Made by a program: the position numbers and the translations under genes. Below the pieces are notes generated by a model that was not told where the DNA came from, searched no databases, and saw only the letters and a list, made by a program, of their open reading frames with translations. A stretch of 64,000 bases of DNA, taken from assembly GCA_902776985.1 (NCBI GenBank), contig CACYSD010000015.1, positions 1 to 64,000 on the forward strand, read 5' to 3'. Shown piece after piece: positions 8,645 to 16,996 of this stretch (the first letter of the stretch is position 1; each line of letters starts with the position of its first letter). The stretch comes from UBA3839 sp902776985. GTDB lineage: Bacteria; Bacteroidota; Bacteroidia; Bacteroidales; Bacteroidaceae.

Positions 8645-10492
8645 TTACTTCTTTAAAATGTCCTCAAATGCTTTTACTAACTCTTCCACAACGAATGGCT
8701 GACCCTTAACCTGGTTGAACTTCTCCGGTACGAAACCATCGACTTTCATGCGGAGCCAAGCTGCGAGTTGACCCATGTTCTGTTCTGCAACAACCACACG
8801 TGGGTATTTTTTCAGAACTTCTGCTGTGTTCTTTGGAAGAGGATTGATGTATTTGAAGTGAGCCAGTGCCACTTTCTTGCCTTGGGCACGAAGTTCATCC
8901 ATTGCTGCATGCAAGTGACCGAATGTGCCTCCGAAACCTACAATCAGCAGGTCTGCATCGTCCTTGTCGCCAAGAACTTCGAGGTCTGGCACAGAAATCT
9001 TGTCGATCTTCTGCTGACGCAGACGAGTCATGAGGTCGTGGTTCTCCGGGTCAGTGGAAATAGCACCGGTCTTGTTGTCCTTCTCAAGTCCACCGAGGAT
9101 ATGTGTGAATCCTTCGCGTCCTGGTACAGCCCAGTAGCGTACTCCGTCTTCGTTACGCATGTATGGAGTCCACTGTCCACGCAGTTCCTCAGGTACAAAT
9201 GGAGGATTGATTGCAGGATAGTCATTGAGGTTTGGCAAACGCAGCGCACCACTACCGTTGGCAACGAATGCGTCTGTGAGCAGAACAACCGGTGTCATGT
9301 GTTCGAGTGCCATCTTAGCAGCCATGTATGCTGCATCGAAGCAGTCGGTAGGACTGGTTGCTGCCATCACTGGCATAGGACTTTCTCCGTTACGACCGAA
9401 GAGCACCTGAAGCAAGTCTGTCTGCTCGCTCTTGGTAGGAAGTCCTGTGGCTGGACCACCGCGCTGTACGTCGAGCACAACAAGTGGCAGTTCCATGATT
9501 ACAGCAAGGTTCATCGCTTCGCTCTTGAGACAGATACCAGGACCTGAGGTCGATGTAACTGCCAATGCTCCTGCAAATGAGGCTCCTACAGCTGAAGCGC
9601 AGCCTGAAATCTCATCTTCACACTGCACGGTCTTAACGCCAAGTGACTTGTGCTTTGACAATTCGTGAAGCACGTCTGTGGCTGGAGTGATAGGGTAGCT
9701 ACCCAAATAGAGTTGCAAGCCTGCTTTTTCTGCAGCTGCAATGAATCCGTATGCTGTTGCCTTGTTACCGGTGATGTCCATGTAACGTCCAGGCACTTTG
9801 TTCTTGGTCTCTACACGATAGACATTGGCTACGCTTGAGTGGGTGTTGTGTCCGTAGTCGTAACCTGCCTGAATAACCTTGATGTTAGCTTCTGCTACGC
9901 CTGCTTTCTTGGCAAACTTCTCACGAAGGAAATTGTAGGCGATGTTGAGGTCGCGGTCGAACAACCAGCAAACCAATCCCAGTGCGAACATATTGCGGCA
10001 CTTGAGGATGGATTTCACATCCATGCCTGTGTCTGCCAGGCAGTCCTTTACCATCTGTGTGATAGGACAAGCGATGACGCGGTCGGGATCGATGCCCATC
10101 TCTCCCAGATAGTCTTCTGTCTGGAATGCAGCCTTCTTCAAGTCTGCTGCAGCAAAGGCGTCGGTGTCGATGATGATTGCTGCTCCTGGTTTTGCAAAAC
10201 GGTACTGTGTCTTGAGTGCTGCTGCATTCATGGCAACGAGTACATCACATTTGTCACCAGGGGTGTACACTTGTTCTGCACCGATATGAACCTGGAAACC
10301 GCTAACACCAGTGAGTGAACCTTGCGGAGCGCGGATGTCAGCAGGGTAGTCTGGGAATGTACTGATACTATTACCCACGGTGGCAGACACCGTGGAGAAA
10401 ATGTTTCCTGCGAGCTGCATACCGTCGCCGGAGTCACCTGAGAAACGAACGACAACGTCACTCAGTTCCTTGATTTCTAATGCTTCTGCCAT
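8645..10492 (-). CDS. korA: 2-oxoacid (2-oxoglutarate-type):ferredoxin oxidoreductase, fused gamma-alpha subunit
   Basis: The 615-residue subunit is the common fusion of a gamma domain (about residues 10-195, starting VVVRFSGDSGDGMQLAGN) to an alpha domain (from about 240). The alpha domain contains YPITPATDVLHEL and STSGPGICLKSEAMNLA, and ends in a transketolase C-terminal-like domain with VVVAEQNMGQLAAWLR. With KorB it forms the enzyme linking 2-oxoglutarate and succinyl-CoA through ferredoxin, central to anaerobic carbon metabolism in this order. No separate ferredoxin-like delta subunit is encoded next to it. The start is the first ATG, about 38 bases after the predicted transcription start. 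Confidence 0.93.
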   Translation of the reverse strand: MAEALEIKELSDVVVRFSGDSGDGMQLAGNIFSTVSATVGNSISTFPDYPADIRAPQGSLTGVSGFQVHIGAEQVYTPGDKCDVLVAMNAAALKTQYRFAKPGAAIIIDTDAFAAADLKKAAFQTEDYLGEMGIDPDRVIACPITQMVKDCLADTGMDVKSILKCRNMFALGLVCWLFDRDLNIAYNFLREKFAKKAGVAEANIKVIQAGYDYGHNTHSSVANVYRVETKNKVPGRYMDITGNKATAYGFIAAAEKAGLQLYLGSYPITPATDVLHELSKHKSLGVKTVQCEDEISGCASAVGASFAGALAVTSTSGPGICLKSEAMNLAVIMELPLVVLDVQRGGPATGLPTKSEQTDLLQVLFGRNGESPMPVMAATSPTDCFDAAYMAAKMALEHMTPVVLLTDAFVANGSGALRLPNLNDYPAINPPFVPEELRGQWTPYMRNEDGVRYWAVPGREGFTHILGGLEKDNKTGAISTDPENHDLMTRLRQQKIDKISVPDLEVLGDKDDADLLIVGFGGTFGHLHAAMDELRAQGKKVALAHFKYINPLPKNTAEVLKKYPRVVVAEQNMGQLAAWLRMKVDGFVPEKFNQVKGQPFVVEELVKAFEDILKK

Positions 10493-10535
10493 TTAATATA
10501 GATTATTGTGTAATGTTTTATTTCTAAAAGTTTTG

Positions 10536-10566
10536 CAAAGTTCCGAATTTTATTGAAGAGTGCAAA
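10536..10566 (-). promoter_or_regulatory. Likely promoter of korAB
   Basis: On the minus strand TTTG (10566-10563) is followed after 19 bases by GAACTTTG (10543-10536), a one-base departure from TAnnTTTG. Spacing is ideal and the predicted start leaves a leader of about 38 bases before korA. The remainder of the 337-base gap up to 10711 shows nothing I recognise. Confidence 0.6.
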
Positions 10567-10711
10567 ATATTTTGTAACTAAAATCTGTTTTTGAGGCTCA
10601 TTTGGTGTCAAATTGGTTGAATTTTGTATAAAAATGAAATTTTTTAAGTGGAAAATGGTAACAAATTATTACTTTTTGACAATGCAAACTGTAAAGTTGT
10701 TATATGGGTAC

Positions 10712-10769
10712 AAAAAAACGGGATTTACTCATGCTAATCCTCGGAAGGAATAGCAATGAGTAAACCCCG
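10712..10769 (-). terminator. Intrinsic terminator after kduI
   Basis: A long imperfect stem (CGGGGTTTACTCATTGCTAT against its near-complement ending AGTAAATCCCG) is followed on the minus strand by seven T residues. It lies about 60 bases beyond the kduI stop. Confidence 0.85.
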
Positions 10770-10829
10770 TGGTCGAATATAAACCGCGAAGAGGTCTATC
10801 GATTTTTGTTAATCTTAGGAATTTTGATT

Positions 10830-11672
10830 TTATTTCAAATCAGTGATTTTGTAGAAGTCCTGATCTCCGTAGTCTTGGTTCTCACCGCCCATACCCCAGA
10901 TGAAGGTGTAGTTGCTGGTTGCTGCAGCAGAGTGGATTGACCATTCGGGAGACAGAACAGCCTGGTCGCCTTTCATCCAGATGTGACGAGTCTCGTCGAT
11001 TTCGCCCATGAAGTGGCAAACGGCCTGGTCTTCTGGAACTTCAAAATAGAAGTATGCTTCCATACGACGGCTGTGCACGTGTGCTGGCATGGTGTTCCAA
11101 ACACTTCCTGGCTTGAGTTCGGTCATACCCATCTGCAACTGACAGGAGTCAAGCACTTTCTGTACAATCATTCGGTTGATGATACGGTCGTTGCTGCCTT
11201 CGAGTGAACCTAATGCTAGAATGTCGGCATCTGCCTTGGTGACTTTCTTTGTTGGGTATTCCTTGTGGGCTGTTGTTGAGTTGATGTAGAACTTGGCTGG
11301 TTTCTCGCTGTCGGCACTGCAGAAGAAGACGTCGCGTTCGCCGCGTCCGATGTAGAGGGCCTCCTTGTAGCCGAGTTCGTAAACATCGTTGCCAATGCGA
11401 ACAGTGCCTTTGCCGCCTACGTTGAATATTCCGACTTCACGACGTGTGGTGAAGTATGGTGCCTTCAACGGGTCAATAGCTTCAAGCTTAAGTTCTTCCT
11501 TCACAGGCATTGCACCACCAACAATCATGCGGTCGTACATGGAATAAACGAGGTTAACTTCATCGGCAGAGAATACTTTCTCTATGAGGAAATCACGACG
11601 CAAACGCTTGGTGTCGTAGTTCTTCGCATCTTCAGGATGTGCCGCATAGCGGATTTCATAGTTAGTTTTCAT
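10830..11672 (-). CDS. kduI: 5-dehydro-4-deoxy-D-glucuronate isomerase
   Basis: KduI isomerises 5-keto-4-deoxyuronate (DKI) to 2,5-diketo-3-deoxygluconate in the breakdown of pectin- or glycosaminoglycan-derived unsaturated uronates. The 280-residue cupin has the metal ligands at the family positions: H198, H200 (PAHVHSRR), E205 (MEAYFYF) and H247 (WSIHSAA). The signature GEIDETRHIWMKGDQAVLSPEWSIH is also complete, split by eye into consecutive blocks. The next pathway gene, kduD, is not beside it. Upstream is a TrpB2-type gene, separated by a hairpin at 11701-11727. No promoter of its own was seen in the 69-base gap, so it probably relies at least partly on read-through. Confidence 0.94.
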   Translation of the reverse strand: MKTNYEIRYAAHPEDAKNYDTKRLRRDFLIEKVFSADEVNLVYSMYDRMIVGGAMPVKEELKLEAIDPLKAPYFTTRREVGIFNVGGKGTVRIGNDVYELGYKEALYIGRGERDVFFCSADSEKPAKFYINSTTAHKEYPTKKVTKADADILALGSLEGSNDRIINRMIVQKVLDSCQLQMGMTELKPGSVWNTMPAHVHSRRMEAYFYFEVPEDQAVCHFMGEIDETRHIWMKGDQAVLSPEWSIHSAAATSNYTFIWGMGGENQDYGDQDFYKITDLK

Positions 11673-11700
11673 ATGTGTTGTTTGTTTAAAAAGACGCCTG

Positions 11701-11727
11701 CCGTCTCTCCTGTGTCGGGAGAGACGG
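11701..11727 (-). terminator. Hairpin between trpB2 and kduI (terminator or attenuator)
   Basis: A ten-base-pair perfect stem (CCGTCTCTCC with GGAGAGACGG) encloses a seven-base loop. On the minus strand it leads to GGCGTCTTTTT. With no visible kduI promoter between it and the ATG, partial termination would lower kduI expression relative to trpB2. Confidence 0.65.
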
Positions 11728-11741
11728 AGGGCTGTATGTTA

Positions 11742-13109
11742 TTAAATGATTTTTTCCAGTTGGGAGAGGTTCTTCTGAACTTCAGCGTCGGTTACTTCGT
11801 AGTTCTGCAAACCACCTGCAAAGTACTGGTCGTATGCTGTCATGTCGATGAGACCGTGACCGGAGAGGTTGAAGAGGATAACCTTTTCTTCGCCTGTTTC
11901 CTTGCATTTGTTTGCTTCGCGGATAGTGGCAGCGATAGCGTGGCATGATTCCGGTGCAGGGATGATACCTTCTGCACGTGCGAAGAGTGTACCTGCCTCG
12001 AATGATTCGAGTTGCTGGATGTCAACAGCTGACATAAGACCGTCCTTGAGAAGCTGGCTGACAATAACGCCTGCGCCGTGGTAGCGGAGTCCACCTGCGT
12101 GGATGTTTGCAGGCATGAAGTTGTGACCGAGTGTAAACATCGGTAGAAGTGGTGTGTAACCTGCTTCGTCACCGAAGTCGTACTGGAATACGCCACGTGT
12201 CAACTTTGGACAAGATGCTGGTTCAGCAGCAATGAACTGTGTTTTCTTTCCTTCAAGGATGTTGTGACGCATGAATGGGAAGGCGATTCCACCGAAGTTG
12301 CTACCACCTCCGAAGCAGGCAATCACCATGTCAGGATATTCTCCTGCCATAGCCATCTGCTTTTCTGCCTCAAGACCGATGATGGTCTGGTGCAGGGAAA
12401 CGTGGCTAAGCACTGAACCGAGAGTGTATTTGCAGTTTGGTGTAGACATAGCCAGTTCGATAGCTTCACTGATGGCTGTACCGAGAGAACCTTGATTGTT
12501 TGGTTCACGGGTAAGGATGTCCTTACCTGCACGAGTTGACATAGATGGTGAAGGTGTAACCTGTGCACCGAATGTCTGCATTATGGAGCGGCGGTATGGT
12601 TTCTGTTCGTATGAGATCTTTACCTGATAAACTGCAGCTTCCAGTCCGAATACCTTAGCGGCGTAGGACAGTGCAGCTCCCCACTGGCCGGCACCAGTTT
12701 CGGTAGTAACATTTGTCACACCCTGCTTCTTGCAGTAGTATGCCTGTGGAAGTGCTGAGTTGAGTTTGTGGCTGCCTACAGGGCTTACGCTTTCATTTTT
12801 AAAATATATATGTGCTGGTGTGCCGAGCGCCTTTTCCAGTCCGTAAGCACGGACGAGAGGTGTGGAACGATAGTATTTGTACATATCGCGCACTTCTTCA
12901 GGAATAGGAATCCAAGCATGTTCCTGATCAAGTTCCTGACGTGCCAGCTCTTCAGCGAAAATAGGGAAGAGGTCTTCTGGCTTCAGAGGCTGTTTTGTTG
13001 CCGGATGGATAGGAGGCAATGGTTTGTTGACCATGTCTGCCTGGATGTTGTACCACTGTGTTGGAATTTCCTGTTCTGTAAGGAAAAAGCGTTTTGTTTG
13101 GTTACTCAT
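11742..13109 (-). CDS. trpB: TrpB2-type tryptophan synthase beta chain-like PLP enzyme
   Basis: The 455-residue protein is the longer TrpB2 class, not the TrpB1 found in trp operons. It condenses indole with serine to make tryptophan, using pyridoxal phosphate, and usually acts without a stable TrpA partner. The PLP lysine is K115 (GSHKLNSAL), the catalytic Glu is E137 (TETGAGQWG), and the phosphate-binding loop is GGGSNFGG. The N-terminal extension with the PTQWYN and RPTPL-like RSTPLVRAYGLE blocks is typical of TrpB2. Its neighbour is a uronate gene with no trp genes around it, so an indole-salvage role is the usual inference. Confidence 0.9.
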   Translation of the reverse strand: MSNQTKRFFLTEQEIPTQWYNIQADMVNKPLPPIHPATKQPLKPEDLFPIFAEELARQELDQEHAWIPIPEEVRDMYKYYRSTPLVRAYGLEKALGTPAHIYFKNESVSPVGSHKLNSALPQAYYCKKQGVTNVTTETGAGQWGAALSYAAKVFGLEAAVYQVKISYEQKPYRRSIMQTFGAQVTPSPSMSTRAGKDILTREPNNQGSLGTAISEAIELAMSTPNCKYTLGSVLSHVSLHQTIIGLEAEKQMAMAGEYPDMVIACFGGGSNFGGIAFPFMRHNILEGKKTQFIAAEPASCPKLTRGVFQYDFGDEAGYTPLLPMFTLGHNFMPANIHAGGLRYHGAGVIVSQLLKDGLMSAVDIQQLESFEAGTLFARAEGIIPAPESCHAIAATIREANKCKETGEEKVILFNLSGHGLIDMTAYDQYFAGGLQNYEVTDAEVQKNLSQLEKII

Positions 13110-13182
13110 AGGGATTGTAGTGTTTGGTTGTGTTATGATTAAGTGTATATCAATTTGTTTAGCATTGGTTGAGTTATGTGTG

Positions 13183-13190
13183 CAAATGTA
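13183..13190 (-). promoter_or_regulatory. -7 promoter box for trpB2
   Basis: TACATTTG on the minus strand matches TAnnTTTG about 74 bases upstream of the trpB2 ATG. No TTTG is found at the expected distance, so the upstream half is unsupported. Confidence 0.4.
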
Positions 13191-13261
13191 AACATTTTTT
13201 TTCTTAACTCCGCTTTATGTGTTATTATTTTTCGATTTTGACAGATTATTGCTTAAAAGAT

Positions 13262-13291
13262 GTTGTGTTTTTGAAACTTTTAGTAATTTTG
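13262..13291 (+). promoter_or_regulatory. Promoter for the MATE transporter
   Basis: GTTG at 13262-13265, 18 bases, then TAATTTTG (13284-13291) fits the Bacteroidota consensus. It supports the start codon at 13328 and excludes the longer frame that opens at 13217, because that ATG lies upstream of the predicted transcript. Confidence 0.55.
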
Positions 13292-13327
13292 CCACATAAA
13301 TATCAGTTATTAATCAGCAGAACGTCC

Positions 13328-14671
13328 ATGCGTCATAGAGATAATTATGAATTTCTGACTACAGCACCGATTGCACGAGTAATCGGCACCTTGTCTGTTC
13401 CTACGATTATCACAATGCTCACATCGAGCCTGTACAGCATTGCCGACACGTTCTTTGTAAGCCAGATTAACACCCAGGCTACTGCTGCAGTGGGTATAGT
13501 CTTTGCGGTGTTGGCTATTCTGCAGGCTGTGGGTTTCTTCTTCGGACACGGTAGCGGAAACTTTATTTCCCGTCATCTTGGTGCCAAGGACAACCGGGGC
13601 GCACAGATTATGGCTACTACAGGTTTCCTGCTTTCTTTGGTTGCAGGTGTGGTTATAGCAGCTGTATGTCTGCCGTTCGTGGCGTTTTTGTCAGAACTTC
13701 TCGGCAGCACGCCCACTATCCAGCCTTATACAGAGACCTATTTGAGTATCATCCTGATTGGCTCTCCTTTGCAGATTGGTTCGCTGGTGCTTAACAATCA
13801 GCTTCGCTTTCAGGGAAACGCGGCTTTCGCCATGTACGGCATAGTTGCCGGAACAATTGTCAATGTTGCATTAGACCCACTTTTCATATTTGTGTTCGAC
13901 TGGGGAATAGCTGGTGCTGCCTGGGCAACGGTATTAGGCTGGGCAATTAGTTCCGCAATACTGCTGATACTGAGCATGCGTCTCACAAAAATTGGTATCA
14001 GCTGGCGTTGTTTCCGTCCGAATAAGTTGCTTCTCACAAACATTGTTTCCGGTGGCACTCCTTCGCTTTCTCGTCAGGGACTCGGAAGTATTGCTACGAT
14101 ATTGCTCAATGTGGCTGCGGCTTCTTATGGCGACGCAGCTATTGCGGCAATGAGTATCGTAGGACGTATTTCATTTGTAATCAATTCAGTGATAATTGGA
14201 TTAGGACAAGGATTCCAGCCGCTTTGCGGATTCAGTTTCGGTGCGAAACTCTTCGACCGGGTTACCCGTGCATTTTGGATAACCGTTCGTCTCAGCACAC
14301 TCTTCCTGGTGTTCTGCACCGTCGTGGGTTTTATCTTCTCCGAAGAAATCATTGCTTGGTTCCGCGATGATGCCGATGTGATAGAAATCGGCACTCTCGC
14401 ACTGCGTATCCAACTGTGCTCTTTGCCTATCTGTGCCTTCATCATGCATAGCAACATGCTGATGCAGACTATCAATATGCCGCTCCGTGCAAACCTGATT
14501 GCCGCAGCCCGTCGAGGATTGTTCTTCATACCGCTGATTCTGGTGTTGCCTCGATTCTATGGATTATTGGGAGTTCAGATGTGCCAGGCTGTGAGCGACG
14601 TGCTTTCGTTACTGCTTGCCATCCCGATAATGTACACAGTGTTTAAGGATATTCGAAAACTCAAAACATAG
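13328..14671 (+). CDS. MATE family multidrug/Na+ efflux transporter
   Basis: The protein has 447 residues when started at ATG 13328 (MRHRDNYEFLTTAPIARVIG). It has about twelve hydrophobic segments in two halves, each opening with the MatE pattern (ARVIGTLSVPTIITMLTSSL, then GTPSLSRQGLGSIATILLN). Glycine-rich turns such as GHGSGNFISRHLG and GLGQGFQPLCGFSFGAKL are characteristic of MATE exporters, which use Na+ or H+ gradients to expel cationic drugs or metabolites. The substrate cannot be told. The longer frame from 13217 would add 37 residues of unlikely sequence upstream of the promoter. It is followed seven bases later by an unknown zinc-ribbon membrane protein, so the two are probably co-transcribed. 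Confidence 0.92.
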   Translation: MRHRDNYEFLTTAPIARVIGTLSVPTIITMLTSSLYSIADTFFVSQINTQATAAVGIVFAVLAILQAVGFFFGHGSGNFISRHLGAKDNRGAQIMATTGFLLSLVAGVVIAAVCLPFVAFLSELLGSTPTIQPYTETYLSIILIGSPLQIGSLVLNNQLRFQGNAAFAMYGIVAGTIVNVALDPLFIFVFDWGIAGAAWATVLGWAISSAILLILSMRLTKIGISWRCFRPNKLLLTNIVSGGTPSLSRQGLGSIATILLNVAAASYGDAAIAAMSIVGRISFVINSVIIGLGQGFQPLCGFSFGAKLFDRVTRAFWITVRLSTLFLVFCTVVGFIFSEEIIAWFRDDADVIEIGTLALRIQLCSLPICAFIMHSNMLMQTINMPLRANLIAAARRGLFFIPLILVLPRFYGLLGVQMCQAVSDVLSLLLAIPIMYTVFKDIRKLKT

Positions 14672-14678
14672 TATAGTT

Positions 14679-15794
14679 ATGGAAACAATGAAATGTCCTA
14701 ATTGCGGGACAACACTTATTAAGCAAAGCTTGGGTGTAGGTTATGTAGGTGAATCATTGGAGAAAGACGATGTGGTTTGTCCGATTTGCCACCAGACCGC
14801 ACATAGTCCGCAAACAAAACAAGTTGGTCTCGATGCTCCGTCAAGAGTGCTTAACTTTACTGTGGGACAGAGTGCCTTCTCGCGTTATGTGATAGACGCT
14901 CTCATTGAGACCGACTATACGCCTATTGATGTGTTCAGCACAGTAAGTATGGGCAAGATGTATCGTGCCTATGTGCCTATGCATCGTTTCGAGGGATCCT
15001 ATTCCGCTCAGTATTCCTATAAGGTGCAGCGAGAGGTGATTGGTGTTGACGGCAAGAAGCGCAAGGAATATCAGCCTGACGAGAATGCAGCCCAGGGCAA
15101 GTTCGTCATTATGCTGTGTGCCCACGAGGGTAATGACATTCCTGTGGAGATGGTAAGTTTTGTTGAGAGTCTGCCCGATCCAGTTGTTTCAGATTCCGCT
15201 ATGAATCCCAATACCTCCTTTGCAGACAATACATATATCTTTGCAAGTACGGTGAATGACGCTCATGTGTGGAAGAAACGCGGCTATGACCAGTTGAAGA
15301 GTATTGTCAATGCGAGGGTTAAGAGTGAACTGAAGGGAGAGAAGGTAAAGGGTGTGAAAACCACGTTTAATTTCTCTTACGTTCATGAACCGCAACTGGT
15401 AATGGTGCCGATTTGGTTCACATATTATTATTACCAGTCGCGTAAATACTATTTCCTGATGGATGGTACTTCGGAGGGTAACCACATTCAGACTATTCCT
15501 GAGGATAAGACCGCCATTCGCACTCTGCGTCGCAGTTATCAGTTGGAATGGCTGTTAGGAATAGGTGCGGTGGTTGCAGCTCCGCTTTTCACATGGATGC
15601 TGCAGAAATTGTTCGGTGCAAGTCTCTTGGGCAGCTATATCACCTGGATTGTCTTCCTTGTTCTTTGGGCTTATTGCGCTTGGCGCATATTCATGGCCCA
15701 CAGACGCCTGCGCCGTGGTTTGGACGAAGCCAAAGCCTTACGAAAAGCCGCTGCACAGCGATTTACCAATAGACCGGCTCTGGAAGCGAATTAA
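14679..15794 (+). CDS. Zinc-ribbon protein with two C-terminal membrane segments, unknown function
   Basis: Residues 6-37 hold two CxxC knuckles (C6/C9 in CPNC and C34/C37 in CPIC), forming a zinc ribbon. A mixed alpha/beta middle follows (about 60-280) with no motif I recognise. Two hydrophobic segments lie near 291-313 and 320-340, and the protein ends in a basic Ala/Arg/Lys-rich tail (AHRRLRRGLDEAKALRKAA). The soluble part is probably cytoplasmic, since both ends flank a membrane hairpin. It begins seven bases after the MATE gene, which suggests joint expression but not a proven shared task. Confidence 0.8.
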   Translation: METMKCPNCGTTLIKQSLGVGYVGESLEKDDVVCPICHQTAHSPQTKQVGLDAPSRVLNFTVGQSAFSRYVIDALIETDYTPIDVFSTVSMGKMYRAYVPMHRFEGSYSAQYSYKVQREVIGVDGKKRKEYQPDENAAQGKFVIMLCAHEGNDIPVEMVSFVESLPDPVVSDSAMNPNTSFADNTYIFASTVNDAHVWKKRGYDQLKSIVNARVKSELKGEKVKGVKTTFNFSYVHEPQLVMVPIWFTYYYYQSRKYYFLMDGTSEGNHIQTIPEDKTAIRTLRRSYQLEWLLGIGAVVAAPLFTWMLQKLFGASLLGSYITWIVFLVLWAYCAWRIFMAHRRLRRGLDEAKALRKAAAQRFTNRPALEAN

Positions 15795-15848
15795 TCATTA
15801 CATTATTGTGTAATGACTCTTATGCAACAGTCTTAATTAATCAATACA

Positions 15849-15888
15849 ATAATCCCGCAATACCATTCTTGGATATTGCGGAATTATT
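15849..15888. terminator. Bidirectional terminator between convergent genes
   Basis: AATAATCCCGCAATACC pairs with GGATATTGCGGAATTATT, leaving a six-base loop (one mismatch and one bulge). The A/T-rich flanks can serve as T tracts on either strand. It sits between two genes that converge. Confidence 0.7.
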
Positions 15889-15911
15889 TATCTATATATG
15901 TCTTTCTTTTA

Positions 15912-16391
15912 TTATTTAACTTTGTGTACTACAGGTACATTGTAACGTGAGCTATATTCTTTAGTTATGGTTTCTAATACCTCATTTCTGAAATCTTTTG
16001 CAATACTTCTGCGTAAAATGATTAAAATCAGAGAAGTAAGTATCATTAGCCCAGTAAATAGTAGATACAAGATAGGATTTTTCAGAATAAATTCTGCCAA
16101 ATCGCGGCATCTATAGTATGGAATAAGATACGTTTTATTGTTTTGCTTATCTTCCCAAATTTGCAGTTCTATTACTTGCATTTGGCTCTTAATGACAGTA
16201 ATAGATGGGTGTATCTGATTATACAAGTCTTGTTCTCGACTTTTCTTACCGGGATACTTCGATCGAACAATGTCTAGGATTTCGTTCCCAATACTTGGAT
16301 GATACTGTGCAATCTCAACGTAGTCACTATTTGAAAGCTTTTTTTGAAGTCTTTTGAGTCGCATGCTTTCTCTTTTTGTTAATGTCCCCAT
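15912..16391 (-). CDS. Hypothetical single-pass membrane protein, 159 aa
   Basis: The first 100 residues are charged and largely helical. One strong membrane segment follows (about 104-127, PILYLLFTGLMILTSLILIIL), then a basic RRSIAKDFRNEVLETITKEY stretch and a short tail. The positive residues after the segment suggest both soluble parts are arranged around a single pass with the C-terminus in the cytoplasm. No family recognised. Codon use is more A/T-rich than in the neighbouring metabolic genes, consistent with an accessory gene. Confidence 0.65.
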   Translation of the reverse strand: MGTLTKRESMRLKRLQKKLSNSDYVEIAQYHPSIGNEILDIVRSKYPGKKSREQDLYNQIHPSITVIKSQMQVIELQIWEDKQNNKTYLIPYYRCRDLAEFILKNPILYLLFTGLMILTSLILIILRRSIAKDFRNEVLETITKEYSSRYNVPVVHKVK

Positions 16392-16474
16392 AGTAATAAA
16401 GTTTGTTTATTAGTGAATGATTATAATAAGCTATCAATAACTACGCATTACTAATGTTGTACATAAACAAAAAA

Positions 16475-16645
16475 TGCGCAGGGCTTCACCATACGCGACT
16501 CAGGTTTGGAACTACCTATTACCAGATATAGTGATGCCTGCGCCTTAGCACAAGCCTCATTCTGGTAATTGTTGCTCTTTTACTTTTTCCGAGGTTCCAA
16601 TTCGAGTCGCAATAGAGCAAATAAAATGTAGTGTCCATTAGAACA
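16475..16645 (-). ncRNA. ssrS: Candidate 6S RNA (Bacteroidales-1 type)
   Basis: On the minus strand a promoter (16651-16684) is followed by a transcript that folds into one long rod. The outer stem pairs 16610-16594 with 16512-16495 (GCGACTCGAA-TTGGAAC against GTTCCAAACCTGAGTCGC). There is a purine-rich asymmetric central bubble (GGAAAAAGTAAAAGAGC on one side). The inner stem pairs ATTACCAGA/TCTGGTAAT (16569-16561 with 16526-16518). The apical stem is 16558-16548 with 16543-16533, around a four-base loop. A GC-rich stretch and a T6 run end it near 16470. A closing stem, open bubble and long hairpin is the 6S layout, which mimics an open promoter and binds RNA polymerase. The name rests on structure; I could not run Rfam. 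Confidence 0.65.
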
Positions 16646-16650
16646 CGTTG

Positions 16651-16684
16651 CAAATATATGTTTTTTTTGTTTAAATCTAGCAAA
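16651..16684 (-). promoter_or_regulatory. Promoter of the candidate 6S RNA
   Basis: On the minus strand TTTG (16684-16681), 22 bases, then TATATTTG (16658-16651). The -7 box is an exact match; the spacing is slightly long. The predicted start is near 16645. Confidence 0.6.
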
Positions 16685-16721
16685 AAATGCAAAAAAAAAG
16701 TATTTATTCACCAATACTATG

Positions 16722-16875
16722 TTAATATCGGTTGAGCCACAGGCTGAAGAAACGGTCGTTAATAATATACCCTTTGGGTGTTTGGTAAACCATTTCTTTC
16801 TCTGTTAATACTGCCAGAGCGGCTCCTGACTTCGTAACCCTGATAGATAAGGGATTCTATAGCTTTTTCCGTTTC
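16722..16875 (-). pseudogene. C-terminal remnant of an AAA-family ATPase
   Basis: Read on the minus strand the DNA encodes VTKSGAALAVLTEKEMVY then QTPKGYIINDRFFSLWLNRY and a stop at 16722-16724. The pattern EK(E/G)xVYxxxxGYxxxDRFFxLWL is the characteristic end of the archaeal-type ATPase/DUF234-like proteins common in Bacteroidales. Just upstream the likely continuation (AIESLIYQG) is in a different frame, and the open frame is closed by a TAG. It is therefore a frameshifted fragment, with the rest of the gene absent. The surrounding bases up to 16996 contain nothing else recognisable. Confidence 0.55.
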
Positions 16876-16996
16876 ATTTTATTCTTTCTTTGAGTGTTTT
16901 TTATTGCAATAATCTTGTTGCAACAAAGTTGTTACAATAAAGTTGCAATGCAAAGAGAGAATAAATACAAATAAGCATCAAGGAAAAGGAGAAAAT

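Noticed and set aside
11742..13109. Classical trp operon beta chain
   Set aside because: The sequence has the longer TrpB2 N-terminus and no trpA or other trp gene is nearby.
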